A DNA stretch of 37,261 bases, from NCBI GenBank assembly GCA_947167745.1, contig CAMVJE010000013.1:1-37261 (forward strand). The letters are read 5' to 3'. The DNA comes from an uncultured Treponema sp. (GTDB lineage Bacteria > Spirochaetota > Spirochaetia > Treponematales > Treponemataceae). Of the stretch, positions 1 to 9,048 are shown one piece after another. Within the stretch, counting starts at the first letter, position 1. Each line of letters begins with the position of its first letter. A program made the position numbers and the translations under genes. A model generated the notes under the pieces. The model was not told the origin of the DNA. It did no database searches and worked only from the letters and a program-made list of their open reading frames with translations.

Positions 1-78
1 TTTCTCAGAAACCTTCTCGATGTCCGCGGCTGTGACTCCGCCTTTTGCCAATGCCTTTTTCATCTCTTCGTTTGTCAT
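1..78 (-). CDS. N-terminus of a small protein, candidate exported peptide precursor (cut by window edge)
   Basis: An open frame starts at the ATG at 78-76 after a good ribosome site (GGAG, 7-8 bases upstream) and runs off the left edge. The 26 visible residues begin MTNEEMKKALAKGG and continue VTAADIEKVSEK. They are charged, probably helical, and resemble the leader part of double-glycine-type peptide precursors. It lies just downstream of an NHLM-type export operon with a C39 leader peptidase, on the same strand but beyond that operon's terminator, so it probably has its own promoter. The core peptide and any Gly-Gly cleavage site are outside the window. The role as transporter cargo is inferred from position and leader character only; it could be any small protein. 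Confidence 0.5.
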   Translation of the reverse strand, partial: MTNEEMKKALAKGGVTAADIEKVSEK

Positions 79-208
79 AATTATTTCTCCTCGTGTATTT
101 TGCACTTATGTTTTTTTGTGTAAGCCTCTTGCGCCCACATATATTTATACGAAGGACTTTAAAAAAAGGCTAAAAAATTAAAGAAAATGGAAAATCCGTC
201 AGAATCAT

Positions 209-231
209 AAAAAAAAACGGCATTTCTGCCG
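209..231 (-). terminator. Intrinsic terminator of the export operon
   Basis: On the minus strand a 5-bp stem CGGCA/TGCCG with a GAAA loop is followed by a run of about nine T. It sits some 28 bases after the stop codon of the substrate-binding lipoprotein gene and separates the export operon from the small gene at the left edge. Confidence 0.8.
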
Positions 232-258
232 CTTTTGAACTGAACTAAAAGCACTAAC

Positions 259-1446
259 TTATTTAGTCAGAGGAAATTCCTCAAATCTTCCGTTTCTGAA
301 AACCTTCGCCGTAAGAGTCCTTCCAACCACAGCGCCTTTTGAATTGAAAGTGTAAGGACCAGCCGCTTCATCCCAATATCTTGTACGGAGAAAATCTGCA
401 ATTCTTGAGGGAACAGCAGAATCAGCCTTACTGATTGCCGAAGCAAGCACCATAAGAGCATCGTAAGTCTGCAATGCCTCTTGATCAGGCTCGATTCCAT
501 ATTCTTCCTTAAAAGATTCGAAAAATTCCCTGAATCCGCCATGCATAGAATCCGTATTAAAATTCGATACGGCAAAAATCTTTTCATTCTCTGACTCTGG
601 AAGTTGCGCAACAAAGAGAGGATCATCAAAAGGATCTGCGCCTACGAGCGGACAGTTAATGCCATTTCGGCGCATCGTTTCCCACACGGTGTGAATAACT
701 GGCATTCGCCCTGCAAGGAAAACGGCGTCAAATACAAAATTATTTTTCCAGTGCTTGACGATTCGGTCATAATCCTGACGGGAAGTCGTAAGATCATAGC
801 TGTCACGGGCTACCACGGAAATTCCGCGCTTATTGCACTCAAACTCGAAGCTGTTGGAAAGGCTCGTTCCTGATGTGTTCTCCAGATAGTAGATAAGAAC
901 GCTTTTATATCCGTTTATGTCGCAAATATGGGCAATGGCATCTCCAAAATCATTGTCATCAGGCATATTACTGAAAAGGAGAGGATTGTTCCGTTCCGTA
1001 AGCACATGAACTGTCGATATATAATTGAACATGAGAATACCGTAATACTGATAGATAAGGGAACAGGGCAAAGAAATGTCTGAATAACCATGACCGATAA
1101 CTGCGCAGACCTCATCATCAGAAGCGATTTCATAGGCTGCCTGAGTGCCTGAAATTGTCGTGCCGCCGTCATCACATTTAATCAGCTCCAAATCCACCGA
1201 GCAAAGACCTTTTTCACGGATTTTTTTCTGGGCAAGAAGAGCTCCCTCCCACATAGAGGTTTGATTTTCGTCAAAACTGTTGGCAAGGACTATTTTCGCT
1301 CTTCCTTTTTTGTATAGCTTTTTAATTGCATTCTCTCTGGCAAGAATAGGGTCATCGCTATGACACGAAGAAAAAAACATTCCCGCCAGGAACACAAGCA
1401 AAATCGTCTTTAAAACTCCGTTTATAAATATATTTTTTCCTTTCAT
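259..1446 (-). CDS. Periplasmic-binding-protein-like lipoprotein (Leu/Ile/Val-binding family type)
   Basis: A 395-residue protein with a lipoprotein signal: basic start, hydrophobic stretch and lipobox ending SSC with Cys28 as the lipidation site. The rest resembles the type I periplasmic binding fold used by branched-chain amino acid ABC importers (IVLANSFDENQTSMWEGA near the start, AVIGHGYSDIS, LVGADPFDDPLF). No permease or ATPase of such an importer is nearby. It is the last gene of the peptide export operon: its ribosome site (AGGAG) overlaps the end of the upstream ABC transporter gene, with a 9-base gap. It may capture or sense a ligand linked to the exported peptide, but that is inference. 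Family assignment is fairly sure; ligand is unknown. Confidence 0.8.
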   Translation of the reverse strand: MKGKNIFINGVLKTILLVFLAGMFFSSCHSDDPILARENAIKKLYKKGRAKIVLANSFDENQTSMWEGALLAQKKIREKGLCSVDLELIKCDDGGTTISGTQAAYEIASDDEVCAVIGHGYSDISLPCSLIYQYYGILMFNYISTVHVLTERNNPLLFSNMPDDNDFGDAIAHICDINGYKSVLIYYLENTSGTSLSNSFEFECNKRGISVVARDSYDLTTSRQDYDRIVKHWKNNFVFDAVFLAGRMPVIHTVWETMRRNGINCPLVGADPFDDPLFVAQLPESENEKIFAVSNFNTDSMHGGFREFFESFKEEYGIEPDQEALQTYDALMVLASAISKADSAVPSRIADFLRTRYWDEAAGPYTFNSKGAVVGRTLTAKVFRNGRFEEFPLTK

Positions 1447-1455
1447 ATTAATCTC

Positions 1456-4017
1456 CTATACTTCCTGACGGCGTGCAAGCTGGGCAAAATATCCGTTTTG
1501 CTGCATCAGTTCATCATATTTTCCTGTTTCGATAACCTCGCCGTCTTTCATCACATAGATTCTGTCGGCATTTATAATCGTGCTCAAGCGATGGGCAATG
1601 ATAATCCTCGTGACTTTGAGAGAGTCAAGGCTTTTCCGCACTATCAGCTGAGTCTTATTGTCAAGCGCACTCGTTGCCTCATCAAAAATAAGAACGCTAG
1701 GATTTCGGATAATCGCACGGGCGATTATAAGCCTTTGAAGCTGACCGCCTGAAAGAGTCGTTCCGCCCGCCGGAATCATAGTGAACATTCCCATAGGCAT
1801 TTCCTGAATATCCTTGTCGAAAGAAACTTTTTTTGCCGCTTCCCATGCGTCCGTCTCTTTTAGACCAGAACTTCCGACAATATTCTGTAAGATAGTTCCC
1901 TGTAAGACCGTATCATTTTGAAGAACAACGCCCATCTGCCGGCGCAAAGAACCAATGTCCACGGCAGAAATATCTTGATTGTCAAAGAAAATCGCTCCAG
2001 ACTCAGGTTTTTCAAAACCGAGAAGCATACGCATGAGAGTTGACTTGCCAGCCCCAGAAGTTCCTACAACCGCTATGAATTCACCGCTTTTTATACTCAT
2101 ATTGACATCCTTTAGAACCAAAGGCGCATCAGGGCCATAGCGGAAATTTAAATGGCTGATTTCAATATTGCCAGAAAGCTTGTCAACAGATGGTTTTGAC
2201 GACTCTATTTCCGGCTCAGCGTCAAGAATCGGTTGAATTCGTTTTGAGAGAGGAATGACATTTCTGATTTCAAGAAGAGCACCCGCAACTCCCAGGAATG
2301 CTCCCTGAAAAGAAGAATAAGCGCTTAGGAATGCCATAAAAGTACCCGTCGTAAGCCCTGTAATGGACTGGAGCTTTATTCCACGCCCGTATAAATAGTA
2401 AAAAATAATACTCACGACAGTTGGATACACCGCATTGATAAGCGAAGAGATAATGCCAACCAAGCCCAAACTGTAGCTGATTTTCGCCTGACGAGTGTAT
2501 TCCCTTGACCACTGGGCAAAAACGCGTTTTTCAGAATGAGAATTCGTAATCTTTTCGATTCCGGTCAAAAACTGAAGCAGCATACCCTGAATCTTGCCCT
2601 GAGCCTCAACGAGCATTTTCTGCCATTTGTATGTTATGAAACACAAAAGAGCAGAGATAATAATGGGGAAAATACAGAACAAAACGCCCCACTTTGCAAA
2701 ATATCCGCAGAAACGGAACATTTGAATCAAGTAGACGAAACTGAAGACAAAATTCATAAAGCAGGAAAGCACAATACTGAAAATCTGCTTTCGGATTGTG
2801 GAAATCGTCATGGTGCGGGCGGCCAAATCACCTGAAGAAAAATTCTTAAAGAAATCAACAGGAAGCTTTAAAAGCCTATCCATGACGGCCGCCTCCAAAT
2901 CAGAATCAGCCTTCGTTTCCATTCGCATGTTGGCAAAATACTTTGAAAGCGAGCCAATCATCGAAGAAATATTACAGAAGAAGACGAGCACACAAATTTG
3001 AATAGCCTGATTTTTTGCCGCCTCAGGAATTACATTATCGATAAAATTACGGGTAATAAGAGGCGTAATAAGGCCAATAAGCGTACACAAGAGGGATATG
3101 GCAATATAACGGAAAATGTCTGCCTTGATGTCCATAAAGACGAATTTACACACAGATTTGATGCTGATTTTTTCGTCGGCCATTGCCCGGTACATCATAA
3201 ATGCCATCGGGTGAATCTGGGCGGCTATTTTCTTTGTGACAGGAACCTCAGTTCCGTCAACAGGATTTTTCATTATGTAGCCGTTACGCTCAAGGTTTTT
3301 TATAAGGGCCACAGGGATAAAAGAAGAGTCTTCCGTTTTGGAAAGCTCAATCTCACCCTCAGGTTTATAGAAAGCAATTAAATGACCATTATCATCATTA
3401 TACCATTTTCCACGCAACACGACTTCACGAACACGCAATGTATTGTCTTTGGCTAGTTTTTGTATTCCTGACTTAGAACTCTCATACTCTCTTCCGGGAA
3501 TCGCACGGACAAGCATGCCACCCATTTTTTGCGCTACAATCTTAAAAACCCTGACAACAGGCGCATCATCTGTCTCAAATATAAGATTTGCCGAGCGTTT
3601 TCTGTTGACTACGGAAGCGATATTCTCAAGCGCAGAAGAAAAAGCCTCATCCGAAAGGCGCTGCTGCTCAACAGAACGCTCCCTGTCACGGTCTTCCTCA
3701 ACGCGCAATTTTTCAATGATAAACTGTTGGGCAACTTCAAGGACTCCCTCAAAATCAGGATCTTCATAGGGAATCGCCCTTACCTCTGTGCCGATTGTTC
3801 CAGTGAGGATTAACTTATATTCATCAGTGCTGGGAATATTAGGGAATCTTCCACCGACCTCATAATTCGTAATCTCATGCCTTGCTCCAAGTGAGCCATC
3901 TTTTAAAACCGGCACTACAAAAAGATATGCATGCCCCTTAAGCACTTCAAGCGTCGTACTTGAGCCGTCAAGCGTGAGAAAATTCGTATTGTCTATCTGA
4001 TAGATTTTGTGTTCCAT
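1456..4017 (-). CDS. NHLM-type peptide export ABC transporter, second subunit (ABC2-like)
   Basis: An 853-residue ABC exporter half-molecule. The first ~300 residues form a soluble region without a C39 peptidase; part of it resembles a sensor or cyclic-nucleotide-binding-like fold as seen in NHLM ABC2 proteins. Next come the transmembrane segments (about 300-590) and the nucleotide-binding domain: Walker A GTSGAGKST near 652, signature LSGGQLQR near 754, Walker B VLIFDEATSALD near 775 and the H-loop IIAHRLS. In NHLM clusters this protein works with a peptidase-containing ABC partner and an HlyD adaptor to export ribosomal peptides. The gene lies 14 bases after its ABC1 partner. The soluble N-terminal region plus this neighbourhood identifies the subunit; the substrate is unknown. 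Confidence 0.88.
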   Translation of the reverse strand: MEHKIYQIDNTNFLTLDGSSTTLEVLKGHAYLFVVPVLKDGSLGARHEITNYEVGGRFPNIPSTDEYKLILTGTIGTEVRAIPYEDPDFEGVLEVAQQFIIEKLRVEEDRDRERSVEQQRLSDEAFSSALENIASVVNRKRSANLIFETDDAPVVRVFKIVAQKMGGMLVRAIPGREYESSKSGIQKLAKDNTLRVREVVLRGKWYNDDNGHLIAFYKPEGEIELSKTEDSSFIPVALIKNLERNGYIMKNPVDGTEVPVTKKIAAQIHPMAFMMYRAMADEKISIKSVCKFVFMDIKADIFRYIAISLLCTLIGLITPLITRNFIDNVIPEAAKNQAIQICVLVFFCNISSMIGSLSKYFANMRMETKADSDLEAAVMDRLLKLPVDFFKNFSSGDLAARTMTISTIRKQIFSIVLSCFMNFVFSFVYLIQMFRFCGYFAKWGVLFCIFPIIISALLCFITYKWQKMLVEAQGKIQGMLLQFLTGIEKITNSHSEKRVFAQWSREYTRQAKISYSLGLVGIISSLINAVYPTVVSIIFYYLYGRGIKLQSITGLTTGTFMAFLSAYSSFQGAFLGVAGALLEIRNVIPLSKRIQPILDAEPEIESSKPSVDKLSGNIEISHLNFRYGPDAPLVLKDVNMSIKSGEFIAVVGTSGAGKSTLMRMLLGFEKPESGAIFFDNQDISAVDIGSLRRQMGVVLQNDTVLQGTILQNIVGSSGLKETDAWEAAKKVSFDKDIQEMPMGMFTMIPAGGTTLSGGQLQRLIIARAIIRNPSVLIFDEATSALDNKTQLIVRKSLDSLKVTRIIIAHRLSTIINADRIYVMKDGEVIETGKYDELMQQNGYFAQLARRQEV

Positions 4018-4031
4018 CTCTCAGCCCTTCA

Positions 4032-6218
4032 TTACATTGTCTGAACTAATTCTTTATAAGCACCGCCAGAGGCAATCAACTCATCATGTGTACCGCGCTC
4101 AATGATGGCTCCATGATCCAAAACGATGATTTCATCGCAATCCCTGATTGTAGAAAGACGATGGGCGATGATTATACTGGTACAACCACGGCGGCGGATA
4201 TTTTTGTCTACAGTCTGCTCGGTGATTGCGTCCAAAGCGCTTGTCGCCTCGTCCATTATGATAATGCGAGGGTTCGTTGCGAGGGCGCGGGCAATTTCCA
4301 GTCGTTGCCGTTGTCCGCCACTGAAGTTTCTTCCTCCCTCCCCTACTTTTGAATAATATCCGTTCGGACGAGATGTAATGACATCATGAATACAAGCATC
4401 TTTTGCAGCCTGCATATAAACTTCCTCAGGGATGGTAGAATTCCACATGGTAATATTGTCTTTGACAGTCCCCTCAAAAAGAGAAATCGACTGGTTCACG
4501 ACTGCGACAGAAGATGAAAAAACCTTCTTTTCGATTTCCTGCATTGGCTTTTTGTCGAAGAGAATCTCTCCACTCCAAGGCTTATAGAGTCCGCTTACAA
4601 GCTTGCCGATTGTTGACTTTCCTGAGCCAGTCGCACCAACAAGGGCAATTCGCTTTCCCGGAGTAAATTCAATGCTCAAATCCGTGATAAGGGGAGCTGC
4701 CAAGGGTGAATATCCAAATGTAATGTTTTTGAGTGAGATATATCCTTCTAGTTTTGGAATCGGCTTGTACATCAGGCTCTCGGCTGCTTTTGCGTCAGAC
4801 TGAGGCTCTGAATCATCTTTAAAAATTTGGGGAATCGGATATTCCATTACATCATCGATTCGCTGCATATCAGCGTTTGCCGAAAGAAGGGATGATCCCA
4901 ATCCAAGGAAAGAATTGATTGGACCAGAAAAATGCGAGAGCAAGGTCTGGAATGCCATGAGCATACCAATCGTAAGATGACCGTCCATTACACGAAGGGC
5001 GCCGACCGTAAGAATCAAAATGCTTTGTATGGAAGAAATAAGCTGGGGAACGATGGAATTTCCAGTGTTGGTTTTAACAAGACGCTGTGTCTCTAGAAGA
5101 ACTTTTGCCTGCTGACCCGACCACTGCATAAAAAAGTCATTTTCAGAACCAGATGCTTTGAGAGACTCAATCATCTCGATTCCAGACATCGTAATGCCGC
5201 TCAGTTTTCCCTCCTCCATTTCGATTTTAAAAGATTTGTCCTTGATTCGGTCAGAATTAATCTTAAAAACAATGACAACAATGGATGTGAGCGTAACAGA
5301 AATTATCGTAAGCGGAATGTCATACATAAGCATGAGCACAAGAAAAAAAATCGTACTGAACAAATTGATGACGACTCCGATGAGCTGCCCAGAGACAAGG
5401 GAAGAAATAGAATCACAAGATGCGATACGATTACACAACTCACCAGGAAGACGCTGGACAAAAAACTGCATCGGCATCTTTAAAATATGGGCAATAAAGC
5501 GTGAGGCAGAAGAAAGGCTCAGCCGAACCTGAAAACGCATCAAAACTGCATTCTGGATTGCCTGTAAAACCGTACTGACGACACATGTAAGCACCATGAC
5601 AGCAATCAGAGGTTTTAAAAGATTCATTGAATTTTTTACAAGGATTTCATCAATGAAGAAGCGGGAAAAAGTCGGATATACAAAACCAGGTATAAAATAG
5701 AGGAAACTCAAGAATCCGAGGAATGTAAAGATTGAGCCAAGTCCGCCCAGCCGTTTTTTGAGACGATGCCAAACCCGTGGTTTTACGCCGCCTTTATTAA
5801 AGTCTGGGCCTTTGCCGAATGTAAGCACAACTCCAGTAAAAGACTCGTCGAATTCATCCATGGACACTCGCCGCCGACCAGAAGCAGGATCATTCAGAAC
5901 GGCATTTTTACCTTTAAAGCCCTCCAGAACAACGAAGTGATTGAAATTCCAGAAAATAATGCATGGTTCTTTGAGGAGACGAAGTGCGTCAACTTCCATT
6001 TTGAAGCCTTTTGCTTCAAGTCCGTATTTTCGCGCCGCCTTGAGAATATTCGTTGCTTTCGTACCATCACGGGAAACACCGCAGTCAACTCGCAGGACTT
6101 CGAGCGATATATATTTCTGATAATAACCAAGAATCATCGCAAGGGAAGCCGCGCCGCATTCAAGAGCTTCCATCTGCAAGACGGTAGGGGTTTTCTTGAC
6201 TCTGCCAAATCCAAACAT
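4032..6218 (-). CDS. NHLM-type peptide export ABC transporter with C39 leader peptidase (ABC1-like)
   Basis: A 728-residue peptidase-containing ABC transporter. The N-terminal C39 domain (about 8-140) keeps the catalytic set: Gln15 and Cys21 in LQMEALECGAASLAMILGYY, His94 in FNHFVVLEG and Asp110 in LNDPASGRR. It should cleave a double-glycine-type leader during export. A six-helix transmembrane region (about 160-440) follows, then the ATPase domain with Walker A GATGSGKST near 527, signature FSGGQRQR near 629 and Walker B IIIMDEATSALD near 650. Its ATG shares one base with the stop of the HlyD-like gene (TAATG), implying translational coupling. The intact peptidase residues argue for an active system that needs a leader-bearing substrate. 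Confidence 0.93.
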   Translation of the reverse strand: MFGFGRVKKTPTVLQMEALECGAASLAMILGYYQKYISLEVLRVDCGVSRDGTKATNILKAARKYGLEAKGFKMEVDALRLLKEPCIIFWNFNHFVVLEGFKGKNAVLNDPASGRRRVSMDEFDESFTGVVLTFGKGPDFNKGGVKPRVWHRLKKRLGGLGSIFTFLGFLSFLYFIPGFVYPTFSRFFIDEILVKNSMNLLKPLIAVMVLTCVVSTVLQAIQNAVLMRFQVRLSLSSASRFIAHILKMPMQFFVQRLPGELCNRIASCDSISSLVSGQLIGVVINLFSTIFFLVLMLMYDIPLTIISVTLTSIVVIVFKINSDRIKDKSFKIEMEEGKLSGITMSGIEMIESLKASGSENDFFMQWSGQQAKVLLETQRLVKTNTGNSIVPQLISSIQSILILTVGALRVMDGHLTIGMLMAFQTLLSHFSGPINSFLGLGSSLLSANADMQRIDDVMEYPIPQIFKDDSEPQSDAKAAESLMYKPIPKLEGYISLKNITFGYSPLAAPLITDLSIEFTPGKRIALVGATGSGKSTIGKLVSGLYKPWSGEILFDKKPMQEIEKKVFSSSVAVVNQSISLFEGTVKDNITMWNSTIPEEVYMQAAKDACIHDVITSRPNGYYSKVGEGGRNFSGGQRQRLEIARALATNPRIIIMDEATSALDAITEQTVDKNIRRRGCTSIIIAHRLSTIRDCDEIIVLDHGAIIERGTHDELIASGGAYKELVQTM

Positions 6219-7336
6219 TATTTGTTTCCTTTTTGAGCCGTCTGAGCGACCGGCTCATCGCCAATGCCAAGCAATTTCTTTTTTATGGTAGGAATTATAA
6301 GAGAAATTGGACGGCGGCTGTCAGTAGTGACTTTTGCGGCACACAAATAGCCTGAGCCGATTTTTTGAGCTGGTCCCTTGGAAGAAGACCATTTGTATCC
6401 GGAATATGTGGAAGGATCAGGGATAATGCTTACTTTAACTTCGATTGGATTTGAAATCTGATGAAAAGTTGAGGCAAGGCTCGTGTTCTGAAGGCTTGAT
6501 ACAAGATAGTTGTCACTCACCGGGAATTCCGAAACATCGGTGATAAGCCCTTGCATATATCCGTATTCCTCTTGCTTTACCGTCGTGGGAACAAGTCCGA
6601 TTTTCATGCCAGGACGGATTTTCTTTCCGTCTGCTGCAGAAAAATACACGAGCGCGCCGATTGCATTCTCTCCGGAACCAGATTCAATTACCGCGATTGT
6701 GCTTCCCGCCTGTACGAAATCACCTCGGCGAACGGGAATTTCCATGACACGGCCAGTTGCCGTAGCCACCACCTGAGTCGCCGTCTGATAATTTTCATTC
6801 AAAAGGTAAATTTGCTGTTTTGTCTCGGTTATCTGCTGCTCCACATTCATCTCGGTCTGCCGGGAATTCAAATATTCATTCTCAGTGATTAGCCCCTGAT
6901 CGTAGAGGGATTTCATCATCATCTGCTTTGAATTTCCGTTTTTATTGGCAGAACGAACGACCTCCTGCATACGAAGAAGACCATAAAGTTTTTTTTCATT
7001 TACCTTAATTTGATCCAGGATATCCTGCCTTTCAATTCGTGCGATTACCTGACCGTTTTTTACCTCATCTCCGTGATTTACGAAAATATTCTTTACCGCA
7101 CCCTGATTCGCATATTTTACACTCACAACATGGTCAATATTCACAAGAACTCCAGTTCCGTTCACCATATCAGGAACAGTACCAACAATTCCCCACACAA
7201 GAGCCGCAGCTATGATGATTGCAATTGAAATTAAAGCAAAAACGCTGGACGGCTTTACCACCGTCATTGTCTGATCAAGCTGATCAAGCGATGCTATTCT
7301 GTCCAAAGCGGATTTTCTGAAAATTGCGCGTTTCAT
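6218..7336 (-). CDS. HlyD-family adaptor of the NHLM-type peptide export system
   Basis: A 372-residue membrane-fusion protein linking the inner-membrane ABC exporter to the outer envelope. It has a short cytoplasmic segment (MKRAIFRKSALDRIASLDQL), one transmembrane helix around 32-54, biotinyl-lipoyl-like halves (KYANQGAVKNIFVNHGDEVKNGQVI and ATGRVMEIPVRRGDFVQAGS) and a coiled-coil hairpin between them. The start at 7336 is preferred because the RK..LDRIASLDQLDQ opening is typical of NHLM HlyD proteins; the frame stays open to 7456, but that part overlaps the iterons. No strong Shine-Dalgarno sequence is visible. It is the first gene of the export operon. The nearest plasmid iteron (7398-7415) lies only about 60 bases upstream, so initiator binding could affect its transcription. 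Confidence 0.88.
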   Translation of the reverse strand: MKRAIFRKSALDRIASLDQLDQTMTVVKPSSVFALISIAIIIAAALVWGIVGTVPDMVNGTGVLVNIDHVVSVKYANQGAVKNIFVNHGDEVKNGQVIARIERQDILDQIKVNEKKLYGLLRMQEVVRSANKNGNSKQMMMKSLYDQGLITENEYLNSRQTEMNVEQQITETKQQIYLLNENYQTATQVVATATGRVMEIPVRRGDFVQAGSTIAVIESGSGENAIGALVYFSAADGKKIRPGMKIGLVPTTVKQEEYGYMQGLITDVSEFPVSDNYLVSSLQNTSLASTFHQISNPIEVKVSIIPDPSTYSGYKWSSSKGPAQKIGSGYLCAAKVTTDSRRPISLIIPTIKKKLLGIGDEPVAQTAQKGNK

Positions 7337-7397
7337 ATTCTTTAATATAGAATGTTTTAAGAAAAAAGAATAGCCTAATACTGAAAGGCCCCCTCTT

Positions 7398-8069
7398 GGT
7401 AACAAATTTTCAACGACACAGAAATATAAAAATTCGTCTACAAATTCATACAACATGGTAACAAATTCTCAACGGAAAGCAAAATTACCACTCGTTAGCC
7501 GGGAATTTTAAAACTACGGATTATCCTCTCCACTCCCCTAATCTTTTTATTGTAATACAAGGAAATATCTAGGTAACAAATTTTCAACGGCATGACGCAA
7601 AATCGGATTCTACCGAACGGTAGTAACAAATTTTCAACGATTTTTAGAGAATTGGTAACAGATTTTCAACGATTCAATGAAAAATCGTTTCTAACCAGCA
7701 TTTTCAAAAGACTGGTAACAAATTCTCAACGGAAAGAGATAGAAATTGTCATAAATTTTCAACAGAAATCAACAAAAAGAATAGAAGAAAAAGGAAAAAA
7801 GTAACGGAATCTCAACGATTCTGCACAAATTGATGTGGAAAAGTCTTATGAAAGTAACAGAAATCCAACGAATTAAAAAAATCATCTAATTCATTTCATA
7901 ATAAAGACTTAGTCAATATCAAAAAAATTCTGGGTAACAGAAATTCCACGCAATCGTCACAAATTCACAACTTCTTCTATATAAACAAATAGAATTCAAA
8001 TAGTCTTATAAATTTATGACAAATAGTAAGATAAGTTGAAAAGTGTAAAACCGTTGAATTCTTGTTACC
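7398..8069. repeat. Iteron array, probable plasmid-type replication origin
   Basis: An 18-bp motif with consensus GGTAACAAATTYTCAACG recurs through the 742-base gap between rep and the export operon. Good copies start at 7398, 7457, 7572, 7622, 7654, 7714, 7800, 7853 and 7933. Degenerate copies start at 7747 (TGTCATAAATTTTCAACA) and 7954 (TCGTCACAAATTCACAAC). One copy is inverted at 8052-8069, nine bases after the rep stop. Start-to-start distances vary (21 to 115 bases), unlike CRISPR or simple tandem repeats. Direct repeats beside a RepA-type gene are typical iterons, the binding sites for the initiator. Here they lie 3' of rep. Confidence 0.9.
7871..8051. other. AT-rich segments of the probable origin (candidate unwinding region)
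   Basis: Two strongly AT-rich tracts, 7871-7932 and 7972-8051, flank the last direct iterons and lie next to the inverted iteron. This fits the usual origin design of iterons beside an easily melted segment. I see no clear consensus DnaA box (TTATCCACA), so assignment as the unwinding element is positional. Confidence 0.4.
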
Positions 8070-8078
8070 CTACCCTTT

Positions 8079-9047
8079 TTAAAGATTAGATGTTACCAGA
8101 ACATAATGCTTGTCGTTGGGGAGAATTACAGGCTTGCTTTTTGCCAGCGTGATTCCCGAATTGTCCTGAGCGACGCTTACATTAAGGTCAGGATAATACT
8201 TCTTTTTGATTAAATTTATCTGCTCCTTAATGGTGTTCCAGTTGACCCTTTCCTCCGACTCATAGCTTTTTTCCTTGACGGGCAAAAACTGATTGACTAG
8301 AGATTCCCTGGAAATGAAAATCGGCTCGGTGATGCTGTTGTTTCGGTAAACGAACCATGCGTACAAGTCCTTTCCTACGACGCTGGAGATTTCCTTGTAA
8401 ACGCCGTAGTCGATGGGAACCGAGTGGGCCTTTGAGAGCTTGGTGAATTTGTCCGAAAGCACGATAGTAAGACCTATGCTCTTTTTTTCCTTGCCGTTCT
8501 CGTCAATGTCCACATAGCTCATTGACTCGAAGAAAGGCACGATTCCGCTGGAATTCCAGGTTGCCGTGACCTCTGTTCCAAGGTTCTCGTCCTCGCTGAA
8601 AAATTCCTTGAAGAGATATTTCTGGGTTTTCTGCACCTTTTTTTCCCGGAATACGAATGAGGCGCCTGAGAAGCACTCAAGCTGCTCCTTGATTTCCTTG
8701 CCCCTCTGTTTTGGAAGCTGCAGCTCGTCCAAAAGCTGCTGCAGAGAGGTGTACTGCAAAACCACTGGATTTTCCGGGTTTGCGTCTTTGTCCAAAACGG
8801 CGTGGGTGGTCATAATCGTAAGGAGAAGACGGCCGTTCTTTCCGTAGGGGACTTTTATGTCGCTGGTGAGCTTGAAGTTGATGTTGTTGTATTTTCTCTC
8901 AAAGACATTTTTCTTGACATCTTTGAGGGGAAGAGCCGCCGCGATGAAGGGACTGGCTATGTAGCTTCGGAATTTTTTAACTATTTCCTTGCGTGTCTCT
9001 TCTTCGGGGAAAAGCTCCTGCAAATATTTGTTCTCTTCGTCCGTCAT
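8079..9047 (-). CDS. Plasmid replication initiator, RepA type (PF04796-like)
   Basis: A 322-residue protein resembling plasmid-encoded RepA initiators: an N-terminal acidic segment, then PYGKNGRLLLTIMTTHAVLD, which matches the typical P-G-x-x-R-LLL...T-x-AV pattern of that family, then a winged-helix-like region (YTSLQQLLDELQLPKQRGKEIKEQL). It should bind the adjacent iterons to start replication. The ATG at 9047 is chosen because an AAGGAAAG ribosome site lies just before it and the parB-like stop is one base upstream (TGATATG); the open frame upstream to 9140 only overlaps parB. It is the third gene of the parA-parB-rep operon. The family call rests on motif resemblance, not on a search. 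Confidence 0.82.
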   Translation of the reverse strand: MTDEENKYLQELFPEEETRKEIVKKFRSYIASPFIAAALPLKDVKKNVFERKYNNINFKLTSDIKVPYGKNGRLLLTIMTTHAVLDKDANPENPVVLQYTSLQQLLDELQLPKQRGKEIKEQLECFSGASFVFREKKVQKTQKYLFKEFFSEDENLGTEVTATWNSSGIVPFFESMSYVDIDENGKEKKSIGLTIVLSDKFTKLSKAHSVPIDYGVYKEISSVVGKDLYAWFVYRNNSITEPIFISRESLVNQFLPVKEKSYESEERVNWNTIKEQINLIKKKYYPDLNVSVAQDNSGITLAKSKPVILPNDKHYVLVTSNL

Positions 9048-9048
9048 A

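Noticed and set aside
7337..7456. Open frame extending the HlyD-like protein 40 residues upstream
   Set aside because: The extension overlaps the iterons and has no adaptor-like sequence; family members start at the MKRAIFRKSALDR segment.
7398..8069. Repeat array considered as CRISPR
   Set aside because: Repeats are 18 bases, spacing is irregular (21-115 bases), one copy is inverted, and there are no cas genes.
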